The position numbers and the translations under genes are program-made. Of a DNA stretch of 64,000 nt, positions 1 through 11,247 are shown piece after piece; positions within the stretch are counted from its first letter, which is position 1; every line of letters starts with the position of its first letter. The DNA is taken from the NCBI GenBank assembly GCA_945910005.1, contig OX246738.1, forward strand, positions 26,699,303-26,763,302. Reading direction: 5' to 3'. The notes under the pieces were generated by a model. That model was not told the DNA's origin and searched no databases. It saw only the letters and a program-made list of their open reading frames with translations. The stretch comes from Isoperla grammatica. Taxonomy: Eukaryota; Arthropoda; Insecta; Plecoptera; Perlodidae.

Positions 1-732
1 TAATCAGAAATCGGTCACATCGCGTATTTTGTGAGTTGAGCTCACTCTCCAATATAATCCCATATAAATTTACTGTCAACGAGTTTTAGTAACTAATTAC
101 TCACAGAGATGAGCAAGTAGTGACAACGAAATACGCGATTATTTCTTTTTTAATTTGCAGTAATCATTCCGAATTCAGTTTGCACACGAATCACCTGGAT
201 TGTGATTGAATAGGGCCCGTTGAATTTTCGCGATATTGTAATTGAAAACCACGAACTAGCGGCGAAATTAGCAATTGTGTTCAAGGAATTTTAAACTCAT
301 TTTAAAAGTAGATAACTTTTTAGATGATATTGAACTCAATATTAAAATATGATTGCCACTTCACTCTCATATTTTTTGCTTACTTGTTTTTCTCATAAAT
401 CAACCGTCGGTAAATCATTCTGGAAGTTGTGAAATCGATTGATGGGAATTCACACCAAATGACAAAAATAAAGCTATGCCTATAAATATCATCTCGCATC
501 CATATCTTTTTGGCTCTTACGGGAGCAAACTTATGTTTTTTCCAAATAACGAAAACTCGCGATATTCTGTTTTTTAAACGTGGAATTTCAAACTTAAAAA
601 CAGTTTTGTACATCTTGAGATGTCAATAACCTGGTTTTCGAGACGATTTATCGCTTAGCCTTCGAAAACGTGGTAAAAATCACAACATCTTAAATCAAAA
701 ACATTTTTGTAGGCCTACATCTTGAGACATCG
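1..732. other. AT-rich stretch without a recognised gene
   Basis: No exon-like conserved peptide is visible on either strand. A 77-codon open frame on the minus strand (380-613) has no family I recognise and lies in AT-rich sequence, so it is probably chance. Confidence 0.5.
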
Positions 733-1165
733 CGTCATAGTAGGCTCAATGGCTTCACTGTTTCCTCATTGAGGTTCCTCACTCCTCAGGGATTGAATGT
801 AGATGAGCCTGCTAGCTACGCCGAAGCGCCTCATAGTAGGCTCAATGGCTTCAAGTTTGTTTCCTCATTGAGGTTCCTCACTCCTCAGGGATTGAATGTA
901 GATGAGCCTGCTAGCTACGCCACTGCGCCTCATAGTAGGCTCAATGGCTTCAAGTCTGTTTCCTCATTGAGGTTCCTCACTCCTCAGGGCTGAATGTAGA
1001 TGAGCCTGCTAGCTACGCTACTGCGCCTCATAGTAGGCTCAATGGCTTCAAGTCTCCTCATTGAGGTTCCTCACTCCTCAGGGATTGAATGTAGATGAGC
1101 CTGCTAGCTACGCCACTGCGAGCTATTATATCTTAATCGCCTCAAAGTAGGCTCAATAACTGGGA
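733..1165. repeat. Minisatellite, about 98-bp unit, four copies
   Basis: The phrase CATAGTAGGCTCAATGGCTT recurs at 736, 832, 931 and 1029, so the periods are 96, 99 and 98 bp. Each unit also holds a TTGAGGTTCCTCACTCCTC block and a GATGAGCCTGCTAGCTACG block. A decayed fifth start is seen near 1140. Units are about 95% alike by eye, which points to recent or homogenised expansion. The reading frame through it (769-993) is a by-product of the repeat. Confidence 0.9.
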
Positions 1166-1819
1166 CCACACACGGTGTCTACACCTTCATATAACAGTCT
1201 TCGAAAATAGCTATTGCGCCTCTTAGCTGTTTTTAATTCAGGCTTTAGGGGAAACGTTCACTTGTTTTTCTTGCGCGTGCACGTTTTCTTTTTGTTTCAA
1301 GAAAATGTACATTTTACACACATTTTATTATTTGAAGGTGCAGTTTTCATCATAGAAAGAGTAATTAACATAATGTTTTTTATTGACATAAAGATAAAGA
1401 TATTTATTCTTCAAGACATACATGGTAATTGTACAAAGTCTAAATCTCTGACGAGATGTGCGAAGAGTGGTCTGTGTGTGCAAGCAGCACAGACATACCG
1501 GGTGATTCCATTACAACACAAGTAGTAAAATTAATGATATATACACAATTAGATACATGAACAGCATGAGCTTTGTTATGATTTTGAATTCTTGTAATAA
1601 AGGATTCATTAGTATATAATATAGTTATGGTCCCACAGCATAATTACGTATTTAGCACAATAATATTTAAAGTTGAAATAATTAGCCCATACTCGTACAA
1701 CATAAATTTGAAATATACCCCGTGGAAGAGGAAGACCATGTTATTATTTCTAGAAAAAATAGAATACTACATAAAGTGAGTTAGTTATTATCATAAAAAA
1801 AAAAAATAATTGCACGTGT
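1166..1819. other. AT-rich spacer, nothing recognised
   Basis: The 103-codon frame at 1214-1525 has low-complexity hydrophobic composition and matches no family I know. There is no convincing pairing of splice sites with conserved peptide. Confidence 0.4.
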
Positions 1820-2160
1820 GTGATAGTACGTAGCAACTGGACTACGACCAACTGGGAAATGATTCAATTGGGCTACGATTTTAGTTAGATTTTTCCCAAA
1901 CGAGCGACGGTTTCACAACTGAACTACAACTCAACTGGGCTACGATTCGACTGAGCAGCGATAACAGCTGCTGCATTCCCATTTGAATCGGTAGATTGAT
2001 ATTTAATTGGAACAGTAGCCCAGTTGGGAACGATCTTACTAAATCGTAGCTCAGTTAAGTTGTCGACCAGTTGGTCGTAGCCCAGGTGGGGTGGTACGTA
2101 CCCACAAAACTTTCCAAACTGAGCTACGATCCAAGTCCAACTGAGGTACGGCCAGAAGCA
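1820..2160. repeat. Inverted repeat built of short CAACTGGGCTACGAT units
   Basis: The left half (about 1835-1965) repeats variants of CAACTGGGCTACGAT. The right half (about 2015-2150) carries the reverse complement, variants of ATCGTAGCCCAGTTG. The region is therefore a foldback array and could be the ends of a nonautonomous transposon with subterminal repeats. No coding potential is seen. Exact termini were not found. Confidence 0.65.
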
Positions 2161-2639
2161 GCGAAATAAATCGTCAATATAATAACCTTAGATGTTTGAA
2201 AAAATACCATAGAACAGTTCCATATATTCAATAAGTAACGTAGTACTATTTTATTATCTTTGTAAGTTATGATTTATGCCTACATTAATAGTTTCCCCCC
2301 TAGTATACAATCATTTCATTAAAACAGAAACATTTAAATAGTTAAAAAGACTGAATCTTGAAATGAGATGATTCATGATAATTATGCAAATCTCAAGACC
2401 AGTGACGAGACCTGGATTGTTTTCTAGGAGCGCGATCTGTCTAAAGACTGTGTTTAGGTCATGTTTCAATGTCAATGAAATTACTGCACTCGAATGTTGA
2501 ATTGCAACCTCGCCATTCTGTGTACAGTCTGGTTCATAAATAAACCGCCACTGAGTACAATCAGTCAATTACGAGAACTTGTCAAAAGAGGAAGTCGTAG
2601 TTTTATATTAACATGGTATGGATAATATATTTTATGTGT

Positions 2640-2831
2640 TAAAATTAAAAACTCAACGGGTTGTTCCGCCACGTCGGTAACACTCACCAATTCCGGACCG
2701 CTCTGGATCCCTTCGTCAGAACGACTGAAGTCTCGCCGTTTCTAAACAAGTCAGACGGAGAGACTTCAGTCGCTCTGACGAAGGGAGTGTTACCGACGTG
2801 GCGGAACAACCCGTTGTGATTTTAATTTTTA
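2640..2831. mobile_element. Hairpin MITE
   Basis: Long inverted arms: AACGGGTTGTTCCGCCACGT near 2656 pairs with ACGTGGCGGAACAACCCGTT near 2797, and AAAATTAAAAACTC outside pairs with the AT-rich right end. A second inner pair involves CTTCGTCAGA and TCTGACGAAG. About 190 bp in total, with no coding capacity. The superfamily is not assigned. Confidence 0.8.
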
Positions 2832-2929
2832 TTAACATTAAAACCAAGGCCACGAAGGTATTCGCTTCGTTCGTTAATTAATATTCGTTTATTAATATTA
2901 TATTAATACTACTGTATATTAATATGATA

Positions 2930-2998
2930 TGTATATGTGTGTATATATATATATATGTATATGTATATATATATATGTATATATATAATGTGATATGT
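2930..2998. repeat. TA/TATG microsatellite
   Basis: Alternating TATATG and TATATATA runs make up this stretch. Confidence 0.9.
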
Positions 2999-3478
2999 AT
3001 ATTAATAGTTATAAGTATTAATTTAATACACAAATAAGTCATTTGAAGAGGTGCATTAAAAGTCCGTGAGCAAGATTCCTACGAAATACTATTCAAATTA
3101 TTACTTTGTAAAACTAGAATTTGTTGTTAAAAAAATACTTTGCAGATTGATGGTTCACTTACTTGACATAATGTAATTACCAGAATGCCCAACGCATTTA
3201 CACAACATTCTGTATGTTAATCATAATCAACTCAAGTGGTTCTAGAGTTATATTGTCATAAGCTTTAAAATTTGAATGTACACTGCAGGTAGCATAGCTG
3301 GAAGCTTCACTGGCATCCATTCAACGAACACGATGCAGTTCTACTCTATAGAACAATATACATGCAGCGCAGGATTGCGCCTCACCGTACCACGTGATAA
3401 GCAAGTAACGCGAGAATTTTTGATAATCTTTGAATATTGTTGAGATGATGATCAGTCTTTTTCTACAAACATCATAAC

Positions 3479-4212
3479 CAGTGTTGTGACTAGATAATTT
3501 ATTTTTTATCTAGATAAAGATAAATCCCCCAAAAATTATCTAGATAAGATAAAAGATAAAGTGTAAAAAAATTATCTAGGTAATAGATAAAAGATTAAAA
3601 TAATTATCTAGATAATTTTGAAAAAGATAAAAGATAATAATGATATTATTGAGTTATTGACATGTTTCTTAAAAAGCAATATTTTTTCCATATCTATCAT
3701 AATGTGGATGGATTTTAAGGATGGGATAGTTAGGTTTAAAGTTATTAGAGAATAGAGATACAGGACTGAGGATATTCAAAATTTCAAACTTTATTGTAAA
3801 AATCAGTACAAGATACATTACTATTAGGGTCTGTCCAGGAAAATGTCTTAAGTTTTCAAAATGCAAAATTCAATTAATTTAAACATGCTCGGTGTCGAAT
3901 TTAAGATATAGTCTCCTAAACACTAATTTTTAGAAGTATAATACATAATTTGAGTTCATTGGCTGTTTATAATATGATAGCCCCTTAAATACAATAAAAT
4001 AGCATACATAAAATAAATACAATATGATAGTCCCTATATTATGGTTAAACATTTCATCTATTTTTTTTTATCTTAATGCTTAAAATTTTAGATAAGATTA
4101 TCTGTATTTTTATCTAGATAAAAGATAAAGATAACCCCAAGAAATTAGCTAGATAAAGATAATAGATAACAGATTTTATCTAGATACGTTATCTAGATAA
4201 GTCACAACACTG
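3479..4212. mobile_element. hAT-type nonautonomous element, TSD ATCATAAC
   Basis: The element starts CAGTGTTGTGACTAGATAA and ends with TTATCTAGATAAGTCACAACACTG; both ends share the CAGTGTTGTGAC inverted terminus. It is flanked on both sides by the identical 8-mer ATCATAAC (3471-3478 and 4213-4220). An 8-bp target duplication with CAGTG termini is typical of hAT transposons. The interior is made largely of subterminal TTATCTAGATAA and AAAGATAAAGATAA motifs on both sides. No transposase frame remains; the 65-codon minus-strand frame at 3669 is not recognisable. Confidence 0.93.
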
Positions 4213-4220
4213 ATCATAAC

Positions 4221-4870
4221 GCAAACTTTACTACTTAACTCTTATTTCCGCCGCAGTGTTTCTTATGACAAATTACATTTTTTGAAAGAAAGTAAATTGT
4301 TGCAACTTCATCGTTCAAGCACAATATATTATTTAAATATAAACGAAATGTTGAGTGGGTACTGGGTCACCTACCATGTGATGACGTAACGACCAAGATG
4401 AAACCAGGACTTAGACTTACGGGCCATGAAAATCTATTATACAGGTTTTAAGAATCTGCTAAAATACAACTAAAAAGTATCTGCTGCATTCATTATTTTT
4501 CGTATCTCGGATACAATTGCTTCAATTGTGTTATTAGCCTATTCTCTGTATGGGGGGCATATACAATACTTTAATTACATGCATTGTTGATTGCATGCAT
4601 ATTGTGCATCGCTAGTCCAGTCTGGGTGGTCGTCTAAAGCCTATTTGCCTCCCCATCCCACATCTAACAAGTAACAATTACACTTGAGCCTTACATTGTA
4701 AATCTTTCCATTTAGTACAATGAAGACAGACAACGGGTGACAATAAATCAAGAGGCGCCACATTGAGCAAAGCGAATCAGCTGCCAGTGCTCGATCGGTA
4801 CAAGAATGCTGGTGTCATAGTCTATATAACTCGCGAAGCATCGTACCTAGATTGCGTACTAACCTGCCAT
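4221..4870. other. Intergenic spacer, no gene seen
   Basis: Mixed-composition DNA. From about 4763 an open frame of 71 codons runs into the following SINE-like repeat and is probably part of that repeat family, because the sequence just after it (from about 4872) recurs near 7200-7330. Confidence 0.4.
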
Positions 4871-5076
4871 GGGCAACCAATCGGAAAGGGGTTGATGAAA
4901 TTAGTGGTGGTGTGCTACATGATATATAAGTTAGATATGTTACATTTAATAAAGTTGACCCGTCTGGCCTCGGGGTAGAATAGGACCAGGGTGACTCTGC
5001 CAGTCGTAAGAGACGACAAAGGGAGACCCACGGTCCCTTTCCCCTCACTGCCCCACTGAAGATTGCTCTTAGGTCC

Positions 5077-5256
5077 GAATGCATAGTCCAGACTCAAGCC
5101 TTCCTCAACTTAGCCTCTCCTCAGCCTCGCTCAACAACCAATCACGGAATGGCATTGGCATGCGGACTGCTCTGTGATTGGGGGCTAGAAGAGGCTGAGG
5201 AAAGGCTTAGCTGAGGAGGGCTTGAGTGGGAACTATGCATTCGGGCTAGTCTCTTA
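5077..5256. mobile_element. Hairpin MITE nested in SINE-like copy 1
   Basis: The arms pair CCGAATGCATAGT with ACTATGCATTCGG at the ends, and GCCTTCCTCAACTTAGCC with the right-side GAGGAAAGGCTTAGCTGAGG region. The centre CAATCACGGAATGGCATTGG pairs loosely with CTGTGATTGGGGG. A second member of the family lies at 52585-52776. The flanking CTCTTA is repeated on both sides, a possible target duplication. Confidence 0.85.
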
Positions 5257-5270
5257 CCACTTGGCCCTGC

Positions 5271-5871
5271 GGCCATAGGCGTGCGCAGAAGTTGATCAAT
5301 GAGGGGGCACAATAAATTCCGAATGAAACTACTTCACGACGGCGCCAATGGGGGGTGTGGGGGGGAGGAGATTTTTTAAAGAGTTGCATTTTTAAACGTG
5401 TTTTTAAGCGTATTAGGAGAAGTACAGGTTGTCTGTTCACTGGGTTAATTTCACACAATTATTGGTGGATATCAGTGATATCATTGTTACAAAGTGATTG
5501 AAGTGGTCAGTCCCACAGCCAAAATCTTGGCGGTAAGGCAACAGTTGATGTTGAGGCCGGTCAGCTGATTCCAACGTCATTCTAATCTAGGACTTCAGGT
5601 AAGATTAGAACCATTATGTCAGGCGTCAGCATTTTTGTCGCCCATTACGACAGGCACTATTCTGGACCTATTCTTTCTTGGGTCAAACGGGCAAGGCAGT
5701 TGGAGCAGCAGTGGCAGTTTGAGGAATATATTTAATATGAGGAAGGTGCTATAGGTCCTCTCCTCGTCTCTTACGATCGTGAGGCGTATACGGTATACCC
5801 TGAGACAAAAAGCTCACCTATCCTAATGGGGGGGCCACTGCCCCCCCTTGCCCCCCCCTGCGCACGCCTAT
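5271..5871. mobile_element. hAT-like nonautonomous element, TSD GGCCCTGC
   Basis: Inverted ends ATAGGCGTGCGCAG and CTGCGCACGCCTAT, with a G-rich or C-rich run inside each end; the left end has two extra bases relative to the right. The 8-mer GGCCCTGC flanks it on both sides (5263-5270 and 5872-5879). The related repeat at 6954 reads CACTTGGCCCTGCCCTCCC without the insert, which serves as an empty site and confirms the duplication. No transposase is encoded. Confidence 0.92.
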
Positions 5872-6106
5872 GGCCCTGCCTTCCCTTGCTGGACTCTCTT
5901 TATGACGACCCCCGCAATGTCCAATGGATCTGATCCGGACATGTGGCGTTTCTCATTTTCATATTTCACCCACTCATCGTCTAGATTTGCCAAGTTGTAA
6001 AAATGAGGGGTGTAAAACCCAAATATCATCATCTACAACATGTGGCCACAGTTTATAGCTATACTTTCGGGAATTACGCTGATGGTCACTCCAGAACCAA
6101 CTTGTC

Positions 6107-6690
6107 ATCCTCATTATTATTATTATTTATTTATCAATATCAGACATTGTACATTGGAAGTAATTACTTAATATAAATGCCTAATTTTGAAAGGATGCAG
6201 GAAGCGGGCCAACGGTCCATCCACAAGGGTTGTGTCCTGCATCCATGTAAATTTAAACTAATACTAAGGCATATGAATATTTGATGTAATACTAATTAAA
6301 ATATGTCTAATGACATGTGATGATTGACGATGAGAATGAACATAAATAGGCGATGTTTTTGGCGATGACTTTGCATATTGTTGTTACCATGTTAAATAGT
6401 TCACCTTTTAGCCATATTGATGTTTTTAATGACAATGTGAGGTCAATAAAGTCAAAGTGTTTTAACATTTTATGTTCATGACAATAAGTGGGGTTAATTG
6501 TTATAGCTACCACTTACCTTAGTTGGTGTATTTTTATTTTATTTTTGAATGAGTCGTTTTAATAGTGAGTGTATGTTAATTTTATTGGAACATATGTATT
6601 AATGAGAACCTATCAATTAAGTATATTATATCCAATTGTGCCTGGAATTGTTAATTCTGTTGTTGGATAAATAAATAATAATAATAATAT
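6107..6690. repeat. Retroelement-like segment bounded by ATT-rich tails
   Basis: The left end is a run of ATT triplets (about 6114-6130) and the right end is TAAATAAATAATAATAATAA (about 6667-6690). Inside, the phrase GTTGTGTCCTGCATCC resembles non-LTR 3-prime ends, but this is a weak impression. The minus frame at 6307-6513 is not recognised. Confidence 0.4.
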
Positions 6691-6834
6691 TTTTGCAACG
6701 GGAATAAGGCAACCCCTCCCTCCCATATCATATCCTCCATCCCTTGCCTACCGAAATTATTAATTAACGCCACACAATCACTACTTCAAATACAATATTT
6801 TATTTGAAACACCGTCACTGGTATTTGAAGAGGA

Positions 6835-7125
6835 CTAGTGCCCGTCTGGGCCCGGGGAAGAATATGCCCAGAGTGACTCTGCTAGTCGTAAGAGGCGACG
6901 AAAGGAGACCCCGGCCCTTTCCCCCCACTGTCCCACTGAATATTTCTCCTCCCACTTGGCCCTGCCCTCCCTTGCTGGACTCCCGTATGACGACCCACGC
7001 GACGTACAATGGATCTGATTCGGATGTGGCTTTATTCTTCATGTTCTTTCTCATCTTCATTATCACCCGCTCATCGTCTCGATTAACCATTGTTGTAAAA
7101 ATATGAGACGTTAAGCCCCATTAAT
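6835..7125 (+). mobile_element. SINE-like repeat family B, copy 2 (uninterrupted)
   Basis: Contains CCCGTCTGGGCCCGGGG, GAGTGACTCTGCTAGTCGTA, the GAGGCGACGAAAGGAGAC block, TCCCTTGCTGGACTCC, then CACCCGCTCATCGTCTCGAT and the TGTAAAAATATGAGACG tail. This copy shows the organisation before the insertions found in copy 1. Open frames of 100 and 91 codons on both strands are by-products of the repeat. Confidence 0.85.
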
Positions 7126-7179
7126 CAATCTTGAAGAGGACTAGAGTATTTCCATCCAACCCAAGGGTGTAAAATTAAC

Positions 7180-7330
7180 AGTGGGGGAAAAGGGACCGCG
7201 GGTCTCCCTTTGTCGTCTCTTACGACTGGCAGGGTCACCCTGGTCCTATTCTACCCCGAGGCCAGACGGGTTAACTAACTTATATATCATGTAGCACCAC
7301 CACTTATTTCATCAATCCCTTTCCGATTTG
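7180..7330 (-). mobile_element. SINE-like repeat family B, copy 3, 5-prime part
   Basis: Read on the minus strand it gives the same ATCGGAAAGGG, TACATGATATATAAGTTAG, CCCGTCTGGCCTCGGGG and GCCAGTCGTAAGAGACGAC order as copy 1 from about 4878. It lacks the 3-prime tail. Confidence 0.8.
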
Positions 7331-7695
7331 TTGACTGTAAATGATCCTTCCTCTGAAATGAATTCACCTGTTTCAAGTAGACTTGATGGTAGGATCTAGA
7401 GAAATACTATTGGACCAGGCTGTTGCGTAAGCATGAGACTTGAGACTACTTACGTTGGGTCAACTTTATTCCAAGTAGGGCTGGTCCACTCCACGCAGCA
7501 GAACAACACAAGCAAGTACCGGGAAAACCGCGGCAAATTCCGTTGAAATAGACCGGTGGAGCGACCGTCCCTTCTGAGAATTTAACAGCTGTGACGTCAG
7601 AACCTTGCTGTACATCGAGGAGACTTTATTGTGAAGCAAACGAATAGAGATGATTCAGGCAGAGATAAGAAATGGATCCCGCATCTGTGATAATA

Positions 7696-7966
7696 ATAAT
7701 TTTTGTAGGAATCCCTGTTATAGGGTGCACACCAGCTTTACCAGATGTGTTCTTCTTCAGGCAGGTGACTAACTAGGTATATTAGGGTGTTTGGATGGTT
7801 GGGAAGGAATGTCCGAGGGCTGATAGTATGACTCAGTCCCAGCATTCGCCTTTATGAGTGAGGAAAATCTCGGAAAAACCTTCAGTCAGGACTGCCGGTG
7901 GCCGGAATCGAACCAGCGACCTCCCGAATTAGAGTCTCGCGTCTTACCGCTGAGACACCTCTATCG
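7696..7966 (-). mobile_element. tRNA-derived SINE family A, copy 1
   Basis: On the minus strand the head (7966 down to about 7900) has a tRNA-like box A region GTCTCAGCGGTAAGACGCG and box B GGTTCGATTCC, then CCGGCCACCGG. The body continues CTGACTGAAGGTTTTTCCG, AGCGAATGCTGGGACTGAG and a tail with ATCTGGTAAAGC. A better-preserved copy in the opposite orientation lies at 61605-61880. The apparent peptide AGIEPATSRIRVSR on the plus strand is the reverse reading of the tRNA head, a common artefact. Confidence 0.88.
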
Positions 7967-7999
7967 GTAGGAATTCAGCAGCAACTAATAATTACTACG

Positions 8000-10124
8000 T
8001 CGGCATGTGTGTTTTGTTGGTTAGCAACACAAATGTCCAAATTAGAGCCGCACAAAGCAAGGAATCACAGACAATTAAGCAGAGGACCAACCAAGTTGTT
8101 TTCCTCATTCTGTATTGTTTTTTTTTATGCTCGCAATATAGCTACCAAGAATTTTCTTCCATTTACTGTCGTGTTATTAAGAAACACGGTAATTATTTGT
8201 TTCTGACCGGATGGCCTGCGGGTCCAGACCCGCCCATGGATCGTGGCGCCATTCAAACACGGACCTGCTATCCAGCGTGCGTTGCTGTATGTATGGCACT
8301 ACGTTGCAATACGCCAACAACGAAATATAAGCCTACCATTACCATATAAACATCAATTTAGAAAATGCACCCTAGAAAATAATAATAATAATATTTAAAA
8401 ATATATATTATTAATAATAAAAGTGATACTCTATGATTGACCGATGAAAGTAAGATTCGATTCGCAGTAACATTGTTTCTAATTTGTGTCATGTATTGGA
8501 TACACCGATGTATCATGTCATGTGTCATGTCATGTGTCATGTCATATTTGTGTCATGTATCTGGATACACCGACCGTCATTCAGAAATCTCAAAATTATT
8601 GTGAAAAAATGTGAAATTGTTTTTCGAAATGATACGCGACTCGGTTTCATTTCATTCGAAAGAAGCAGGTTCAAAAAAGAATGCTCCCTCCCCCCTCCCC
8701 CAACGCAAACATGCATCGAGTGGCCGGGGCAGCTGACGAACAGTAAGCCACGAGTCCCGAAAATTTTAATTTAATTCGGCCTAAAGATAGAAGCACGAAT
8801 AATAAATTACTTGTGATTGTAATCGTAATCCAGAAATCGGGAATGAGTTCCCGTAATTGGTTCTTAGGCGCTGTTCACAACTAAATCGTAATGTCACAAT
8901 CCGAATAGAATCCGGAAATGTGTTGATATTTCTATGATTTTGATACCGATGTTCCCGACAGGGAGTTAAATGTGTCTCATTCCAATGACAGATCAGGCAA
9001 CAAATCGTTTAACCCGCGACAAATAGCAATGTTTCTAAACTTCTCTTACACAGAGTTTGGCGCTGAATACGCCTACACAAAAAGTCTACCTCAAACATCT
9101 CATGGGAAATAACCTAAAAATTACTATCAAATTTGAATTAATTGAAAATTTGATTTAAAACAAAATGTTAAATGTTAAATTTAACATTTATTTAGTGATT
9201 CTCACGCAAATACTGAAGGAGCAGAAATGATATAAACAAATTTATTGATAATATAAATTGGATTGCTCAAATATGAGTTCACCCCGTTGGGGCTCGAACC
9301 CAGCAAAAAAATATTTGGAAAATAAAATGCTACTCGGGAAACTCTTATTTTTTTATTGACTATGCACAATATCGCTTTCTTCGGGTTCCATGATCAAACC
9401 GCGTATATACGTAAAACAAAAGAAGAACCTAAAATAAAAATAAAAAGATGAATTTTTGAAAATATATTTCTAATTTGTCTCATATTTCTGGATACACCGT
9501 ACCTCGACAACGTGTACAAGCTATAATGAATGCTAGGCCCACCGAAAGTCGAATGCACGCCACTGCACAATGCACAAAGTAAAGTACCACAAAGTACCAA
9601 CCACATGAATGTAGAGTGTTTCTCGGAAAGTTGGCATTGAAGCCGGCCGGCCGGCAAGCAGAGCTGCGTATCACGTCACACCTCTCCGCGGCGTCGTAGG
9701 ACCACCCAAGAAGCCGTGGATCAGCCAGCGGAAATCCTAATGCCGTGTGGGGGTGCGAACCGTTCCCCTCTGTAGCTGTCACTCAGCTCGACTCGGACCA
9801 CCCAGCTAGATAGTGGACCACACACGCAGCGCCGAGCACTTATCGCGGGCAAATCGGTACGGAGGACAAGCGGCCCTTGATTGCTGAGTTATAGCCCAAA
9901 TATCAAGACTCCCGGCATTCCGTTGAAATATGAGTGGTATTTATATATACCGCGGTGTCCCGGAGAATGTCACTCCATACAGATTGACTTGACATTGACC
10001 TTGTGCATTCTGATTCCCACACTGTGTTTTCTCTGCGTTTCTTTCGACTGGACTAATAATCTACTTGCTTGCAACAGCGAACGCGCAGCGCAGATATAAG
10101 TAATTGTCCTATTTATTTATGTAT

Positions 10125-10167
<43 letters not shown>

Positions 10168-11235
10168 GACTGTGTGGAAGACGCTCGCATTAAATCCTAA
10201 AACAATGGCAGTGGTGGTAATGTATGAATCCGGGTATGAATCCAACCAAAGTTTCGTTGGTTTTTGCTAATAATTTCCCTAATAGCTCAGCTATTAAAAG
10301 TTTGAAACTGCATATTATGATTAATAGGAAAAACAATAACTGATTGAAATGTTTTTGTAAACTGGATCCTTCCATACTAAAATGTCAATGTAGACTACTT
10401 AATTTCAGTTATTAATAAGTAAGAAAATATAGTGATTCATTCTATCCTCTCATACAGAATGAATAACCGCCAGTTTGCTCTAACTGCGCGTGATAGGTGG
10501 TCTAATCATAGAGCTATCTCTATGGTCTAATATCGGACGCAGTGACGTGTTCTACACAAGTGAATCGCATCGACCTAAAGAATTTCGAAAATTTCGAATA
10601 AAATTTGAAAACTTGTATCTAGAACAGTACTTCCCAAACATTCTGAACCTATTATATCCATTATATCCATCCATATTGTATCAATTTTTTTTTTTAGAAC
10701 GACCAACATTCGCAACCCGGAGGTGCATTTTTTGTTTTATTATATATTTTATTAAATCAAAACACACACAACTTGAACAGTAACCACGGTCATATCTCGT
10801 CCTCAGACGCGGCGATGCAAGACAGTGCCCTCGATGGGGTGGTAACAAATTCACTACTATCTGTGGTAAGTAATGATAATCCGCTAATATCTGACAGCCG
10901 GGAGGCCCCTTTCCTTCAATATATATTGTATTTTAAATTATTGAAAAAAATAAAAGCATAAACTGGAATATTAAAAGTGTATTTATTTTTGTAGGTGTCC
11001 AAATTGTTTGCCAAAGGTAGCCCAAACCAACACATAAGTGCAAATATTTTTTACCTATTTCCTTTTGAAAATAGATATTGAATCAAATCAAATCTGTGTA
11101 TCAAATATACGGGATTAAAAGAGAAACCACTTGAAACAAACCGTTCGGTTTTGGTATATTGGTTTTGAAAAGGGCGGGTTACAGAAAGTAGTAAAACTTG
11201 AAGTTCGAGAAGGCTGTGGAAAAGTTGGATACAAC
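8000..11235. other. Intergenic region upstream of VPS25, no gene supported
   Basis: About 3.2 kb without a recognisable exon. It includes a short GTGTCATGTCAT repeat at 8484-8575 with two flanking GGATACACCG copies, a third related phrase near 9490, and an ATTT microsatellite at 10110-10163. An exon-like open stretch at 10773-10868 ends at a good donor (GTAAGTAATG), but it shows no family resemblance and lacks a polypyrimidine acceptor, so it is not called. Confidence 0.5.
10110..10163. repeat. ATTT microsatellite
   Basis: More than ten uninterrupted ATTT units, apart from one TATG variant near the start. Confidence 0.97.
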
Positions 11236-11247
11236 ATGGCGGTTATG
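11165..11247 (+). promoter_or_regulatory. VPS25 start region with GC box and YY1-like site over the ATG
   Basis: A GGGCGGG box lies at about 11172. The start codon sits in CAACATGGCGG, which matches the AANATGGCGG core known for YY1 sites that overlap start codons of housekeeping genes. The sequence match is visible; binding is inferred. Confidence 0.45.

Larger units (their letters stand above)
4872..6060 (+). mobile_element. SINE-like repeat family B, copy 1, split by two nested insertions
   Basis: Diagnostic segments are CCCGTCTGGCCTCGGGG, then GACTCTGCCAGTCGTAAGAG with GACGACAAAGGGAGAC, then after the insertions CCTTCCCTTGCTGGACTC and a tail with CACCCACTCATCGTCTAGA and TGTAAAAATGAGG. 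The same order is present uninterrupted at 6835-7125. Comparing the two shows that copy 1 received a hairpin MITE (about 5077-5256) and a 601-bp TIR element (5271-5871). An internal TAGTCGTAAGAGGCGAC-type block is shared by all copies. No function is claimed. Confidence 0.8.

Noticed and set aside
769..993. 74-codon open frame
   Set aside because: Produced by the 98-bp minisatellite; the peptide simply repeats.
1214..1525. 103-codon open frame
   Set aside because: Low-complexity hydrophobic composition, AT-rich context and no family resemblance.
7898..7945. Peptide AGIEPATSRIRVSR as a gene
   Set aside because: It is the reverse translation of the tRNA-like head of a SINE.
9281..9302. Possible tRNA on the minus strand (GGGTTCGAGCCCC box B)
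   Set aside because: Only the T-arm-like part is present; there is no D arm, anticodon arm or acceptor pairing. Probably a SINE remnant or chance.
10773..10868. Possible exon ending at a GTAAGT donor
   Set aside because: No conserved peptide, no polypyrimidine acceptor and no partner exons upstream of VPS25; kept as a note only.
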